From a virus, in the IMG/VR virus record IMGVR_UViG_3300031857_000748, positions 1 through 33,596 of that record: a stretch of DNA of 33,596 bases; one strand, written 5' to 3'. How positions within the stretch are numbered: position 1 is the first letter of the stretch; the number at the start of each line of letters is the position of its first letter. Shown in pieces: positions 22,295 to 30,455 of the stretch. The notes under the pieces are model-generated. The model ran no database searches. It was given only the letters and a program-made list of their open reading frames with translations, and was not told the DNA's origin. The translations under genes and the position numbers were made by a program.

Positions 22295-23077
22295 ATGGCT
22301 GAACAGAAGAGTGGTGGTTTATTTGCAGCGATGAACAAGAACGCTCGTCTGCGTAAGAACATGCAGAAAGCAAAGACAGTACAGGCGAGCAGAGAGTTTT
22401 CTGGTCCTGATGGTGATTATCCTTGCGTCTTCAAACGGTTCTCTACCTATGACAAGGACGGTGTTACTAACGTAGTATTTGAGTTTCGTACCACAGAAGA
22501 CACAGGTGAGTACGCTAACGAGAAGATTACGTTCTTCATTGCTCTGAAGGATGGTCCTATCAGATCAGCTGAAGAAGAGCAGGCACACATGTTCGAGATG
22601 ATCCAGCTCATGGGAGTGGATACAACTCTTGATGATGCTCAGATTGAAGCAGCTTTGAACGATCTGATTGCTTCTGAAACCATCATCACTGTCAGGATGA
22701 AAACCTCAAAGCCAAACAAGGATAAGAGAGTATTCAAGAACCCCAGCATTGTTGGTGTAGCTGCTGAAGGTCAGAAAGACCCTGACTACGCTCCTGCTGG
22801 TGCTCCTGATGATGCCCCAACTGAAGATGAATGGCCTGAAGCTGATGAGTCTCCTATCGCTGCAGAAGAAACAGCAGAAGACGAATGGGGAGACGAAGAA
22901 GCAGCTGAAGAATTCAAACCTTCAGATGCTATTGGTCAGGAATGTCTGTTCAAGGGTAAGAAGTGCATTCTGGTGAATGCTAACAACGAAACAGGCAAGT
23001 GTATCATCGAAGATCCTAAGACAAAGAAACGTCTCACATCAATTGATTGGGACAAGCTTGAATGGCCTGAAGCATAG
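22295..23077 (+). CDS. Single-stranded DNA binding-like protein (DUF669-type)
   Basis: 260 residues. The N-terminal ~155 residues have a basic helix (NKNARLRKNMQKAK) and then strands that fit an OB-like fold (GDYPCVFKRFSTYDKDG, VVFEFRTTEDTGEYANEKITFFIAL, TIITVRMKTSKPNKDKRVFKNPSIV). Residues ~165-215 are an acidic, disordered linker (TEDEWPEADESP, AEDEWGDEEAAEEF). A short C-terminal domain follows (ECLFKGKKCILVNANNETGKCIIEDP). Acidic tails are typical of SSBs and phage DUF669 proteins that recruit partners. Position directly after a Sak4-like gene and before DNA polymerase supports this. A strong terminator follows. Confidence 0.65.
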   Translation: MAEQKSGGLFAAMNKNARLRKNMQKAKTVQASREFSGPDGDYPCVFKRFSTYDKDGVTNVVFEFRTTEDTGEYANEKITFFIALKDGPIRSAEEEQAHMFEMIQLMGVDTTLDDAQIEAALNDLIASETIITVRMKTSKPNKDKRVFKNPSIVGVAAEGQKDPDYAPAGAPDDAPTEDEWPEADESPIAAEETAEDEWGDEEAAEEFKPSDAIGQECLFKGKKCILVNANNETGKCIIEDPKTKKRLTSIDWDKLEWPEA

Positions 23078-23106
23078 CACCACAACTTCAATTTGATAGC
23101 CCCTAT

Positions 23107-23135
23107 CCCTCCTGTAGAAATGCAGGAGGGTTTTT
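23107..23135 (+). terminator. Intrinsic terminator after the SSB-like gene
   Basis: CCCTCCTG (23107-23114) and CAGGAGGG (23123-23130) form a perfect 8-bp stem with an 8-nt loop, followed by TTTTT (23131-23135). It separates the recombination genes from the polymerase gene, which must use read-through or an unseen promoter. Confidence 0.88.
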
Positions 23136-23154
23136 CATCCAATGAGGAATGTTT

Positions 23155-25170
23155 ATGATCAGCATAGACACCGAAACAACAGGACTCTGGTTCAAACATG
23201 GTTGCGAAACATTCGCTGTAGGCATGTACGATGGATCTGAATTCAAGAGTGCCGACGTACCAATCAATCCTCTCACACGAACACGCAAGACACCATTCAG
23301 ACAAGGTGTGATACAGCTCCTTAGGAAGCGTATCACCGATGCTGATTTGGTGTGTATGCACAACAGTAATTTCGATCTGAAAGCTCTCTGCAACATAGGC
23401 GTCATCAATGAGCAAGAACCATCAACACCAGACTTCTGGGAACGTATCGTTGACACAACCATTCTATCACATCTCCACCACAACACAGATGATCGTTCTC
23501 TTAAAGACCTATCTAAACAATACCTCGGTGTAGACTACGCTTCTGAGAAGAAGCTGGACAGCCTAATATCTAAGTGTCGTTCATTCGTTCGTTCCCGTGC
23601 TCCTGAATGGTGGATAGCAGACAAGGTTCGTAGGCATCCATCTCTCATCCCAGCAAGCAAGTCATCACGTTGGGGTAAGATGGATATGTGGTTGCCTGAA
23701 GCTGTACGATCTTCTTTCTCAGTAAAGGAATTGGAAGCCTACTTCTGCTACGATAAGAAGATTCGTAATGACTTCAACATCGATACACTTCGCACAGCAA
23801 TCATTGATTACCTCCGAGAAGACTGTGTCTACACTTACGAACTTGCTCAAGGTATGTTCGCCTCATTAGTTGAGCAGCATGGAGCAGACGTGGAGCAGCT
23901 CATCGAGATCAACAATCAGGTGCGGCATGTCGTCTGGAAGATGGAGACAACAGGACTCACACTGCACAACTCAGAATGGTCTGATGCTGTCGATGTATGC
24001 CGTGCCAACATTTCTCATCTCAGTAAACTTTGTACAGACTCCAGCGGTTTAACAGAGTTCACTCCTAACAATCTGAAGTGGCTTCTCTACGATCAGTGGG
24101 GCATTCCTTGTCCGAAGCAAACTAAGACAGGCGGAGACAGTACAGATGCTGACACGCTAATAAAACTCAAACAAGAATGTGATGACAATGACTTCGAACC
24201 GGGAAGCGTATTCCTTCGTTATTTGTTGGCTCAGAAAAAGTATGTAAAGAAACTAGAGTTTCTTGAGTCGTACAGGCGAGCTTCTGTATCTGGTAAAATA
24301 TACCCATCAATGAATATTGTGGGCACTAAAACAACAAGATTCAGCAGCAGTGATCCTAATGAGCAGAACATCAGTAAAGTACAAAACCCATTCGAAGACA
24401 GCTTTGAAGATGTTTCTGTGCTTCTGGAAGACAGTCCACATTTACGTGGTGTGTTTGGTCCAGCCAATGGTTACTGGTGGCTCAGCAATGACTACAACCA
24501 GTTACAGTTGAGAATAGCTGCTGTTGTAATGCAAGATGAAGAGATGATTGATAAGCTCAACAATGGCTACGATGCCCATGATATTACAGCTCGACGTATT
24601 TTTGAACTATCCGATAAAGCTGCTACATCAAAAGCACAAAGACGTATTGCTAAGAATGTAAACTTTGGTGTACTGTTTGGAGAGTCACCAAAGAACATCG
24701 AGAAGAAAACAGGTATGCCGGGTCTGTGGAATCGCGTTATTGAAATGATGCCAAAAGTACACAATTACATCGAGCAGATTAAACAGGAGATCAAAGACAA
24801 TCCATGTGTGTACACGCTAGGTGGTTACCCTCTAGACGTACCATTGAAAATAAACAAATGGAAAGGTACAATGGAAAAGGCAGCTCACGCAGCTGTGTGC
24901 TACATCATCCAAGGAAGTGAAGGCGTCATTGTCAAACGTGCTATGTGTTTATGCGATGACTATCTCACTCAGTATTATCCTGAAGGCCGAATAGCGATGC
25001 AGGTACACGACGAAATCAACTTCGAGATGCCTGCAAGGTTTCCGCGTAAACACGCTGTAAGGCTTAAAGAACTCATGGAACAGGCAGCTTTAGAATACAA
25101 CGTATCAGCTCCTGTAAATACAGAACTAGTTACTCATTCATGGTCTAAAGGAAAGGAACTTGTGCTTTAG
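23155..25170 (+). CDS. Family A DNA polymerase with 3'-5' exonuclease domain
   Basis: 671 residues from ATG 23155, chosen because GAGGA then lies about seven bases upstream; an ATG at 23149 has no room for it. No 5'-nuclease domain is present, as in most phage family A enzymes. The exonuclease domain opens with ISIDTETTG (Asp5, Glu7). Polymerase motif A is DYNQLQLR (446-453), motif B RRIAKNVNFGVLFG (496-509) and motif C QVHDE (Asp619, Glu620). Catalytic Asp446 and Asp619 are intact. Two usually conserved active-site residues differ: Gln451 where E. coli Pol I has Glu710, and Phe508 where it has Tyr766. Phe504 matches Phe762. It is the replicative polymerase of the phage by context. Confidence 0.95.
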   Translation: MISIDTETTGLWFKHGCETFAVGMYDGSEFKSADVPINPLTRTRKTPFRQGVIQLLRKRITDADLVCMHNSNFDLKALCNIGVINEQEPSTPDFWERIVDTTILSHLHHNTDDRSLKDLSKQYLGVDYASEKKLDSLISKCRSFVRSRAPEWWIADKVRRHPSLIPASKSSRWGKMDMWLPEAVRSSFSVKELEAYFCYDKKIRNDFNIDTLRTAIIDYLREDCVYTYELAQGMFASLVEQHGADVEQLIEINNQVRHVVWKMETTGLTLHNSEWSDAVDVCRANISHLSKLCTDSSGLTEFTPNNLKWLLYDQWGIPCPKQTKTGGDSTDADTLIKLKQECDDNDFEPGSVFLRYLLAQKKYVKKLEFLESYRRASVSGKIYPSMNIVGTKTTRFSSSDPNEQNISKVQNPFEDSFEDVSVLLEDSPHLRGVFGPANGYWWLSNDYNQLQLRIAAVVMQDEEMIDKLNNGYDAHDITARRIFELSDKAATSKAQRRIAKNVNFGVLFGESPKNIEKKTGMPGLWNRVIEMMPKVHNYIEQIKQEIKDNPCVYTLGGYPLDVPLKINKWKGTMEKAAHAAVCYIIQGSEGVIVKRAMCLCDDYLTQYYPEGRIAMQVHDEINFEMPARFPRKHAVRLKELMEQAALEYNVSAPVNTELVTHSWSKGKELVL

Positions 25171-25917
25171 ATGCAATTACTAAATCACCTTAACATCCAA
25201 TACTCCCCCCATAACAAAGACATCAAATGTGAATGTCTCTGGTGTGGTAAAGACTCCTTATCAATCGAAGAGGAAGCTCCACATGTCTTTCAATGCTTCT
25301 CATGTAAAGCGTCAGGTAATGCTTTCACCTTCATCAGAAAGTGGTATGAAAACCTACCAGCCCTCACAAAACAACAAGCCCTCAATCTCTGCAATATTAA
25401 GCAAGGGATCAAGCCAGTTGTACTACGAACACTTGGAGTACGATGTTATGGATCTGTCTACATCATCCCAATATACAATCACAAGAACGACTTAGTAGCT
25501 GTTCACAAATTCGTACCAGACACAAACATAGTTTACAACGGTCCAAAGCCTGTAAGCTATAGTGTCCTCGGTATGCAGAATATTTCTAACAACGATACAG
25601 TGTATATTGCTGAAGGTCATTGGGACTACTTCACGCTCTATCCACTCATTCAGCAAGATGACTACGATTTATTGGGCAGTTGTGGCAGCTACTTCCCTAC
25701 AAACCTTCTTCCTCATTTGAAAGACAAGCATGTCATCATGCTCTTTGACAACGATGAAGCTGGTAAGAATGGTGTGGACTACGTAGCCAAACACATCAAG
25801 ACAACAGGCTTAGTAGTCCGCAGCATCTCATACCTCGACTGGTCAAAAGTAACTATTCCTTCCGGTGCAATACCTGACAAATTTGATGTGAGAGACCTGC
25901 ACAATGTCTTTGCTTAA
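25171..25917 (+). CDS. DNA primase, zinc finger plus Toprim
   Basis: 248 residues, short for a primase but typical of compact phage forms. The zinc-binding site is CLWCG (Cys22, Cys25) with CFSC (Cys42, Cys45), resembling the CHC2/T7 gp4 type finger, followed by KASGNAFTFI. The Toprim core has YIAEGHWDYF (Glu148) and MLFDNDEAGKNG (Asp193, Asp195). No helicase domain is fused; the ATPase encoded next probably supplies it. The ATG follows the polymerase stop directly, and the last 14 bases overlap the ATPase gene. It would make primers at the phage fork. Confidence 0.85.
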   Translation: MQLLNHLNIQYSPHNKDIKCECLWCGKDSLSIEEEAPHVFQCFSCKASGNAFTFIRKWYENLPALTKQQALNLCNIKQGIKPVVLRTLGVRCYGSVYIIPIYNHKNDLVAVHKFVPDTNIVYNGPKPVSYSVLGMQNISNNDTVYIAEGHWDYFTLYPLIQQDDYDLLGSCGSYFPTNLLPHLKDKHVIMLFDNDEAGKNGVDYVAKHIKTTGLVVRSISYLDWSKVTIPSGAIPDKFDVRDLHNVFA

Positions 25918-27274
25918 CATTATCAACAATGCTCTCACTCGCATTGATCTTGATACAGTGGTAACAGTGAAGGCTAAAGCCTGTCACAGATTTGAAGAAC
26001 TCATTTCCGTCTACAAAGAAAACCTTGTCATCACAGACAGCTTTGTAGATTGTCTCGCCATCTGCTGTGCCGTACACATTGCTGTACGCCTAGAAAGTGA
26101 TCCATTATGGATTTATCTAGTTGGTCCCCCCAGCTCGGGCAAGTCTACAATATGCGATTTGTTATCAAGCGACGAACACCACACACGGGCATTAAGCAAG
26201 TTCACAGGCTTAGTGTCTGGAAGTCGACAAGGACAACATTTAATACCTCTACTACAAAACAAGTGCGTCATAGTCAAAGACGGAACGCTTCTATTGGAGT
26301 CTACTCCACAGCAACTGGCGAACGTCTACGGAGAATTACGAGATATCTTTGACGGCAGTTTGGAAGCTCGCTATCGAAACGGTGTATCTGCTTCCTTCAG
26401 TAATATCTCGTTCGGCATGATTATAGGCATCACCGAAAGAATCTACGGTATGAACATGTCTGCTCTCGGTGAACGCTTCCTGCATTGCCGACTTGAGACA
26501 GACAGAAACAATGAAATCCTGCGTAACAACTCAGCTATCACTTCGCTTCTTCAAGGAATAAAACTCAATGTTGCTGAAGGTAATGATGACGGGGACGCTA
26601 GAAGTTTCCCTAAGCAGCGAGCTGTCACTGCCGGATTCCTTAATCATCTCCATAGCAGACTCAGCAACGAATCAATACTCCTGCCGAAGTATAAACCTGA
26701 AGACATTACGCTCATTCAAGCCCTCGCCGATGTCATTGCTTGCAGCAGAGCTTCAGTCCCTCGTCAACGTAATGAAGATATCGCCTACACAAGCCGACCT
26801 GAAGCGTCTACAAGAGTCGCTAAACAACTTACACGATTGGCTGTCTGCCTTTGTTATGTGTACGGAACAAATGGCTTTACAGAAGCAATACGAAACAACC
26901 TCAGAAAAGTAGCTCTGGATACTTCCTTCAGTAAGCAGCATGAGCTGATTCGGTGCGTAGCTCTCTCTGCTAACGGACTCAACAAATCATCTCTGGCTGT
27001 TATGGCTGAGATGAATATTGACACATGCACACGACGCATTGAAGACATGATTAGTCTGGGCATCTTCAACAAAGAGAAGGAAGCCAACAGGAATGGTAGA
27101 GGTCGTAAGCTCCACGTCATCACATGTCCAGATTGGATAGTGTCATCTTTCAGGATTGCATACCATGCCACCAAAAGCTCAAATGATGAGGGTAAACCCA
27201 CCCCGTCACCATCCAAGTCTTCAGTATTTCAACCGAAAGGACAACTCCGGTTTAAGAAAAAAGACACTATCTAG
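25904..27274 (+). CDS. P-loop ATPase, putative replicative helicase
   Basis: 456 residues. Walker A is GPPSSGKST (residues 74-82), preceded by PLWIYLV, which is typical of ATPase domains in phage and plasmid primase-helicases. VIVKDGTLLL near residue 120-130 is the likely Walker B strand region. The segment FGMIIGITERIYGMNMSALGERFLHCRLE contains a probable arginine-finger-like GERF. The C-terminal ~130 residues are a winged-helix-like region (NGLNKSSLAVMAEMNIDTCTRRIEDMISLGIFNK). It overlaps the primase gene by 14 bp, so the two are likely coexpressed and may act as a split primase-helicase. The last ~110 bp overlap the HNH gene. Confidence 0.7.
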   Translation: MSLLNIINNALTRIDLDTVVTVKAKACHRFEELISVYKENLVITDSFVDCLAICCAVHIAVRLESDPLWIYLVGPPSSGKSTICDLLSSDEHHTRALSKFTGLVSGSRQGQHLIPLLQNKCVIVKDGTLLLESTPQQLANVYGELRDIFDGSLEARYRNGVSASFSNISFGMIIGITERIYGMNMSALGERFLHCRLETDRNNEILRNNSAITSLLQGIKLNVAEGNDDGDARSFPKQRAVTAGFLNHLHSRLSNESILLPKYKPEDITLIQALADVIACSRASVPRQRNEDIAYTSRPEASTRVAKQLTRLAVCLCYVYGTNGFTEAIRNNLRKVALDTSFSKQHELIRCVALSANGLNKSSLAVMAEMNIDTCTRRIEDMISLGIFNKEKEANRNGRGRKLHVITCPDWIVSSFRIAYHATKSSNDEGKPTPSPSKSSVFQPKGQLRFKKKDTI

Positions 27275-27443
27275 AGATTTATACATCTGTCAGCATTGTC
27301 ACGAACCGTACCCGGAGTACAATCTTGAATGCGACCACGTAACACCATTGTTACAGGGTGGAGAAGACAACCTCTCCAACACACAAACATTATGCGTCAG
27401 TTGTCACAACACTAAAACAGCGTCAGAAAAGGAAAGAAGTTAA
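27165..27443 (+). CDS. HNH endonuclease, small
   Basis: 92 residues from ATG 27165 (AGGA nine bases upstream); a TTG nine bases earlier is the alternative. The compact HNH domain is complete: YICQHCHEPYP, LECDHVTPLLQGG with the D-H catalytic pair, NLSNTQTLCVSCHNTKT. Two CxxC pairs bind structural zinc. The N-terminal ~37 residues are basic and translated from DNA shared with the ATPase gene. The stop overlaps the next ATG (TAATG). Lying between a helicase-like and a small gene, it may be a free-standing homing endonuclease or a phage recombination nuclease. Confidence 0.82.
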   Translation: MPPKAQMMRVNPPRHHPSLQYFNRKDNSGLRKKTLSRDLYICQHCHEPYPEYNLECDHVTPLLQGGEDNLSNTQTLCVSCHNTKTASEKERS

Positions 27444-27748
27444 TGCTGGTCTGCATCAAAGTAACTATTGTGGACGAAAATGAGAACTATGTAACATCAA
27501 TGCTCAACGAGTATGACCTGCCCTTCTTTCCGACCACAGATACCGAATTTACTACAAGCACCATGACTAACGACAGTATAACTTTCTACCCAGACTTTAC
27601 GCCATGTTACGACTTGAGCAAAAGGGCAGTGATCTGTGTTTGTCGTGTAGAAGATTCTAAAATGACACCTGTGCCGGATCAGATAGCTTTACTAACTTCT
27701 GTTGGGTTTAGAGAACAATTAAGACATAAGGAAAGAAGCTCATGTTGA
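27443..27748 (+). CDS. Hypothetical protein
   Basis: 101 residues, acidic N-terminal half, unrecognised. It begins MLVCIKVTIVDENENYVTSM, has a Thr-rich loop (TTDTEFTTSTMTND) and a strand KRAVICVCRVEDSKMTPVP, and ends in a basic helix. Coupled by TAATG to the HNH gene and overlapping the next small gene by 7 bp, so it belongs to the same transcript. Confidence 0.6.
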   Translation: MLVCIKVTIVDENENYVTSMLNEYDLPFFPTTDTEFTTSTMTNDSITFYPDFTPCYDLSKRAVICVCRVEDSKMTPVPDQIALLTSVGFREQLRHKERSSC

Positions 27749-27918
27749 TGTTTACATTGGGCTTCCTGTCAGGGAGCTACATGTCATTCGTAGTAGCGTC
27801 TTACATCACTATCACTATCATCAACATAGAGTCTTCCGTTTATGATAGAGTGATGGAAAGCATCTTGTGGCCTTACCATTTGTTGTCCATGTTGTTCGGA
27901 AAGGATGAAGAAGAATAA
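27742..27918 (+). CDS. Small membrane protein, 58 residues
   Basis: ATG at 27742 with AAGGAAAG eight bases upstream and TAA at 27916-27918 overlapping the next ATG (TAATG). The N-terminal half is one hydrophobic helix (LGFLSGSYMSFVVASYITITI, residues 6-26), then an amphipathic segment and an acidic DEEE end. It fills the only gap between two genes in an otherwise tightly packed operon, which supports it being real. Function unknown; inner-membrane location is inferred. A holin role is possible but is not supported by neighbouring lysis genes. Confidence 0.65.
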   Translation: MLMFTLGFLSGSYMSFVVASYITITIINIESSVYDRVMESILWPYHLLSMLFGKDEEE

Positions 27919-28934
27919 TGCGTTACATAATCATTCACGATGCTGATCATGACGGCTACGCTTCAGCATGGCTCATGGCACGTCATCTCAATCCAGAAGG
28001 TGTGTACATCACAGCTGAGACACTCACCTATCCTATTCGAGCAGGTAACAATGACTTGCCTGAACTGATGGAAGGTGACCATGTCTACATCCTCGACAGA
28101 TCATATCCTGTCGATGTGCTGCTGACCATGTCCACAAAGGTTGCTCATGTAATGGTTATTGATCATCACAAGACATTCATGGAATCTGCTGCTAATGTGT
28201 TCCGTAACAACGGCAGCATCTACCGTGAAGACTTCCACAACGCATCACCAGTACGAATTGAATGTGGCTCAGAGAATCTGGAAATCATCGTAGACACGAG
28301 ACACGCAGCTTGTCTGCTCACATTAGCTTTCTGTGATACACGATCAGACCGCTACAGGAACATGATTGCTCTTTCAGAAAACTATGATGACCTGTGGTTC
28401 ATCAAATACATTGGAGACAGGGACACATGGAAGTTTGAGCTTCCTATGAGCAAAGAGATCAATGCAGGCATCCACTCATTCAATTTGTCCTTCGATGATC
28501 TGACTAAGATGTACAACGGAGACATAACTATTGAGCAATGTGAAGAACGTGGCATCGGTATTCTCACCTATCAGCAAATGTTCATGTCATCTATGCTCTC
28601 AGTGAGTCATTCAGAGACAGAAAGTGTGTACAACAAAATTGTATGGCATGATGGTGTAGTGGTAGCTCAATGCCCATTCACTCCACTCATCAGCGACTTT
28701 GGTAACTTCCTGCTCGAAGAAACTAAAGCTGTTGTTGCTGTCCTGTGGTATCTCATCCCCAATACCGACCCTCTTACACCTCAGATGTACCACTACAGTA
28801 TTCGCAGCAAGGTTGATACAAGCAAGATTGCTGCAGATCTGGGTGGTGGTGGTCACGCTTTGGCTAATGGGTTTCGTACACACATTCCTCCAACACATAT
28901 AGCAAAGGAATTTACCCATGTCGCAGAAGTTTAA
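27918..28934 (+). CDS. DHH-family phosphoesterase (RecJ/NrnA-like)
   Basis: 338 residues. Motif I is IIHDADHDGYASAW (Asp8, Asp10, Asp12), motif II YILDRSY (Asp60) and motif III VIDHHKT (Asp82, His83, His84), the metal ligands of DHH enzymes. The C-terminal DLGGGGHALANGFRTH (from about residue 308) is the DHHA1 GGGGH substrate-binding motif. Members cleave short oligonucleotides, cyclic dinucleotides or single-stranded DNA. The length fits a stand-alone nanoRNase or cyclic-dinucleotide phosphodiesterase rather than full RecJ. In a phage it could recycle oligonucleotides or degrade a defence signal; the choice is open. Confidence 0.85.
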   Translation: MRYIIIHDADHDGYASAWLMARHLNPEGVYITAETLTYPIRAGNNDLPELMEGDHVYILDRSYPVDVLLTMSTKVAHVMVIDHHKTFMESAANVFRNNGSIYREDFHNASPVRIECGSENLEIIVDTRHAACLLTLAFCDTRSDRYRNMIALSENYDDLWFIKYIGDRDTWKFELPMSKEINAGIHSFNLSFDDLTKMYNGDITIEQCEERGIGILTYQQMFMSSMLSVSHSETESVYNKIVWHDGVVVAQCPFTPLISDFGNFLLEETKAVVAVLWYLIPNTDPLTPQMYHYSIRSKVDTSKIAADLGGGGHALANGFRTHIPPTHIAKEFTHVAEV

Positions 28935-29589
28935 TGTAGGAGACACGGTAAGGTGTATCCGAGACGAAGGATGCAATCTGCACCGCAATACCAGCTACAC
29001 GGTAGTAGAAGTAGGACGACAATTCATATACCTAAATGGTCCGGGATTGTGTGCCGGGAGTAGAAATGGGTACTTAGCAAATAGATTAGAACTATGGACA
29101 GAACCAACAGAAGTACATTCAGGTGGTCCTTACGTCTGCATCTCTGTCTACAACGAATTGAAGAAACAGAATGAAGAACTGAAGGCAGATTTGGAGCATA
29201 TGAGACGCAACTACAGCAATCGTTATATTGAACTCACAGACCTGCAGACAGAGAACGCTGAACTCAACAAAACTGTTAACACAGAATTGGTCAAGATTAA
29301 AGACAGACTGGACCTGTTAGAAGGACTGTCATGGAAAACTACACTCACACATCCACCAGAGAAGTTATTCACTGATGGTTTGGAGGGCAACTATGTTGCT
29401 ATGGACCTCAATGGTGACTGGTTCTCATACATAGATAAACCAGACTGCAATGAATTTCAAGATATGTGGATAGGCAATACTGGAAAGTATTTATTTATCA
29501 ACCCACTCAACTACACCCCCTACATGAGAACATACAACAGACAGAGTTGGACTGAAAGCCTTCACGAAATTAAGAAAGCATCAACATGA
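28918..29589 (+). CDS. Coiled-coil accessory protein with SH3-like N terminus
   Basis: 223 residues. Residues 1-60 (FNVGDTVRCIRDEG, YTVVEVGRQFIYLNGPG) resemble a small SH3/KOW-like barrel. Residues ~75-135 form a coiled coil (NELKKQNEELKADLEHMRRNY, DLQTENAELNKTVNTELVKIKDRLDLL). The C-terminal part contains YVAMDLNGDWFSYIDKPDC, which resembles a segment of the next gene's product. AAGGA precedes the ATG, and the start lies within the DHH gene end (17-bp overlap). Function unknown. Confidence 0.6.
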   Translation: MSQKFNVGDTVRCIRDEGCNLHRNTSYTVVEVGRQFIYLNGPGLCAGSRNGYLANRLELWTEPTEVHSGGPYVCISVYNELKKQNEELKADLEHMRRNYSNRYIELTDLQTENAELNKTVNTELVKIKDRLDLLEGLSWKTTLTHPPEKLFTDGLEGNYVAMDLNGDWFSYIDKPDCNEFQDMWIGNTGKYLFINPLNYTPYMRTYNRQSWTESLHEIKKAST

Positions 29590-29909
29590 ATCTTCAGCAA
29601 GCTCTAACCGAAATAAAATCTCTATTGGATAGACAAGATGTGATTGACTTCATAGCTTCAGGCACGCCTTGTCCAAACATCAATTCAGTACCTGCATTCA
29701 TTCCGCCGCCATATATTAAATCAGGATGGTGGATGTGTATGGATAGTGACGGTAGCTGGTGGATTAGTGAATCAAAACCATTCATTTTTGAAGATGAAGA
29801 TAGTTGGGCAACAGCAGAAGAAGAAGCCTATGAAATCAAAGACGCAAACTACTATATGAGACAGATACCATGTTCACGATGGAAACAGACACTTATTCAA
29901 ATTCCTTGA
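29586..29909 (+). CDS. Small acidic hypothetical protein sharing a domain with its neighbour
   Basis: 107 residues. The central WWMCMDSDGSWWISESKPFIFEDED aligns with the MDLNGDWFSYIDKP part of the preceding protein: M-D-x-x-G-x-W, then K-P and acidic residues. The two may be partial paralogues. It starts within the previous stop (ATGA). The leader before its ATG is repeated exactly before the next gene. Confidence 0.55.
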   Translation: MNLQQALTEIKSLLDRQDVIDFIASGTPCPNINSVPAFIPPPYIKSGWWMCMDSDGSWWISESKPFIFEDEDSWATAEEEAYEIKDANYYMRQIPCSRWKQTLIQIP

Positions 29910-29923
29910 TAGAAAGCATCAAC

Positions 29924-30379
29924 ATGAAATTCTCTGCCATCATCGACAACCACATCAAACTCGTAGCTGAACGAAACAAAGGAACTAATCAAGCTCCTTC
30001 AATTGCTCGTAAAGCTCGTTCTATCATGGATGGTCCCGGTCATCGTGACGATGTACATCTCACAGGCTACCTCACAATAGGACAAGTGTTGAAGCCTCTA
30101 CATCAATTCAAAATCTACCTAAACAACAAACTGGAGACATACAACAAAACCAACCTCATCGTCATCTATCGCATTCACGCTATGCACGAAGAGTACACAT
30201 ACCCGGAACATCCTGAAGAGGACATCCCTAGATGCGTACTCGCTGTATTCAGAGATGTTGAATGTGATCAAATTCTTTCTTCAGTAGGCTTGTATCAGGT
30301 GGTGCCTACAACTACAATATCTCAGCTCATGCTGATAGCGTGTCAGTGCGAGACAGTGGGACGAGTTGATGTGAGCTAA
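29924..30379 (+). CDS. Hypothetical protein, last gene of the rightward operon
   Basis: 151 residues from ATG 29924, chosen because an 18-nt leader identical to that of the previous gene (AGAAAGCATCAACATGAA) ends at this ATG. Upstream in-frame ATGs at 29870 and 29879 would overlap the previous gene and lack a clear site. It has a basic helical N-terminal third (HIKLVAERNKGTNQAPSIARK), then a helix-strand region (KTNLIVIYRIHAMHEEYTYPE; CVLAVFRDVECDQIL). No known motif. Confidence 0.58.
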   Translation: MKFSAIIDNHIKLVAERNKGTNQAPSIARKARSIMDGPGHRDDVHLTGYLTIGQVLKPLHQFKIYLNNKLETYNKTNLIVIYRIHAMHEEYTYPEHPEEDIPRCVLAVFRDVECDQILSSVGLYQVVPTTTISQLMLIACQCETVGRVDVS

Positions 30380-30409
30380 CGAATTGAGGGTGTTAATTTT
30401 TTCTTCAAA

Positions 30410-30455
30410 AAAGCGGAATAGGAACCTCCCCCCTCGGAGATGCCTGTTCCGCTTT
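30410..30455. terminator. Bidirectional terminator closing the phage operon
   Basis: AAAGCGGAATAGG (30410-30422) pairs with CCTGTTCCGCTTT (30443-30455): 13 positions with one U-G, around a 20-nt C-rich loop. On the + strand it is followed by TCTCTATT. On the minus strand the stem runs into six T bases, so leftward termination looks stronger. It sits 30 bp after the last rightward gene. Confidence 0.78.

Noticed and set aside
22936-23415. 159-residue antisense frame across the SSB-like/polymerase junction
   Set aside because: It spans a rightward intrinsic terminator and two well-supported genes; shadow frame.
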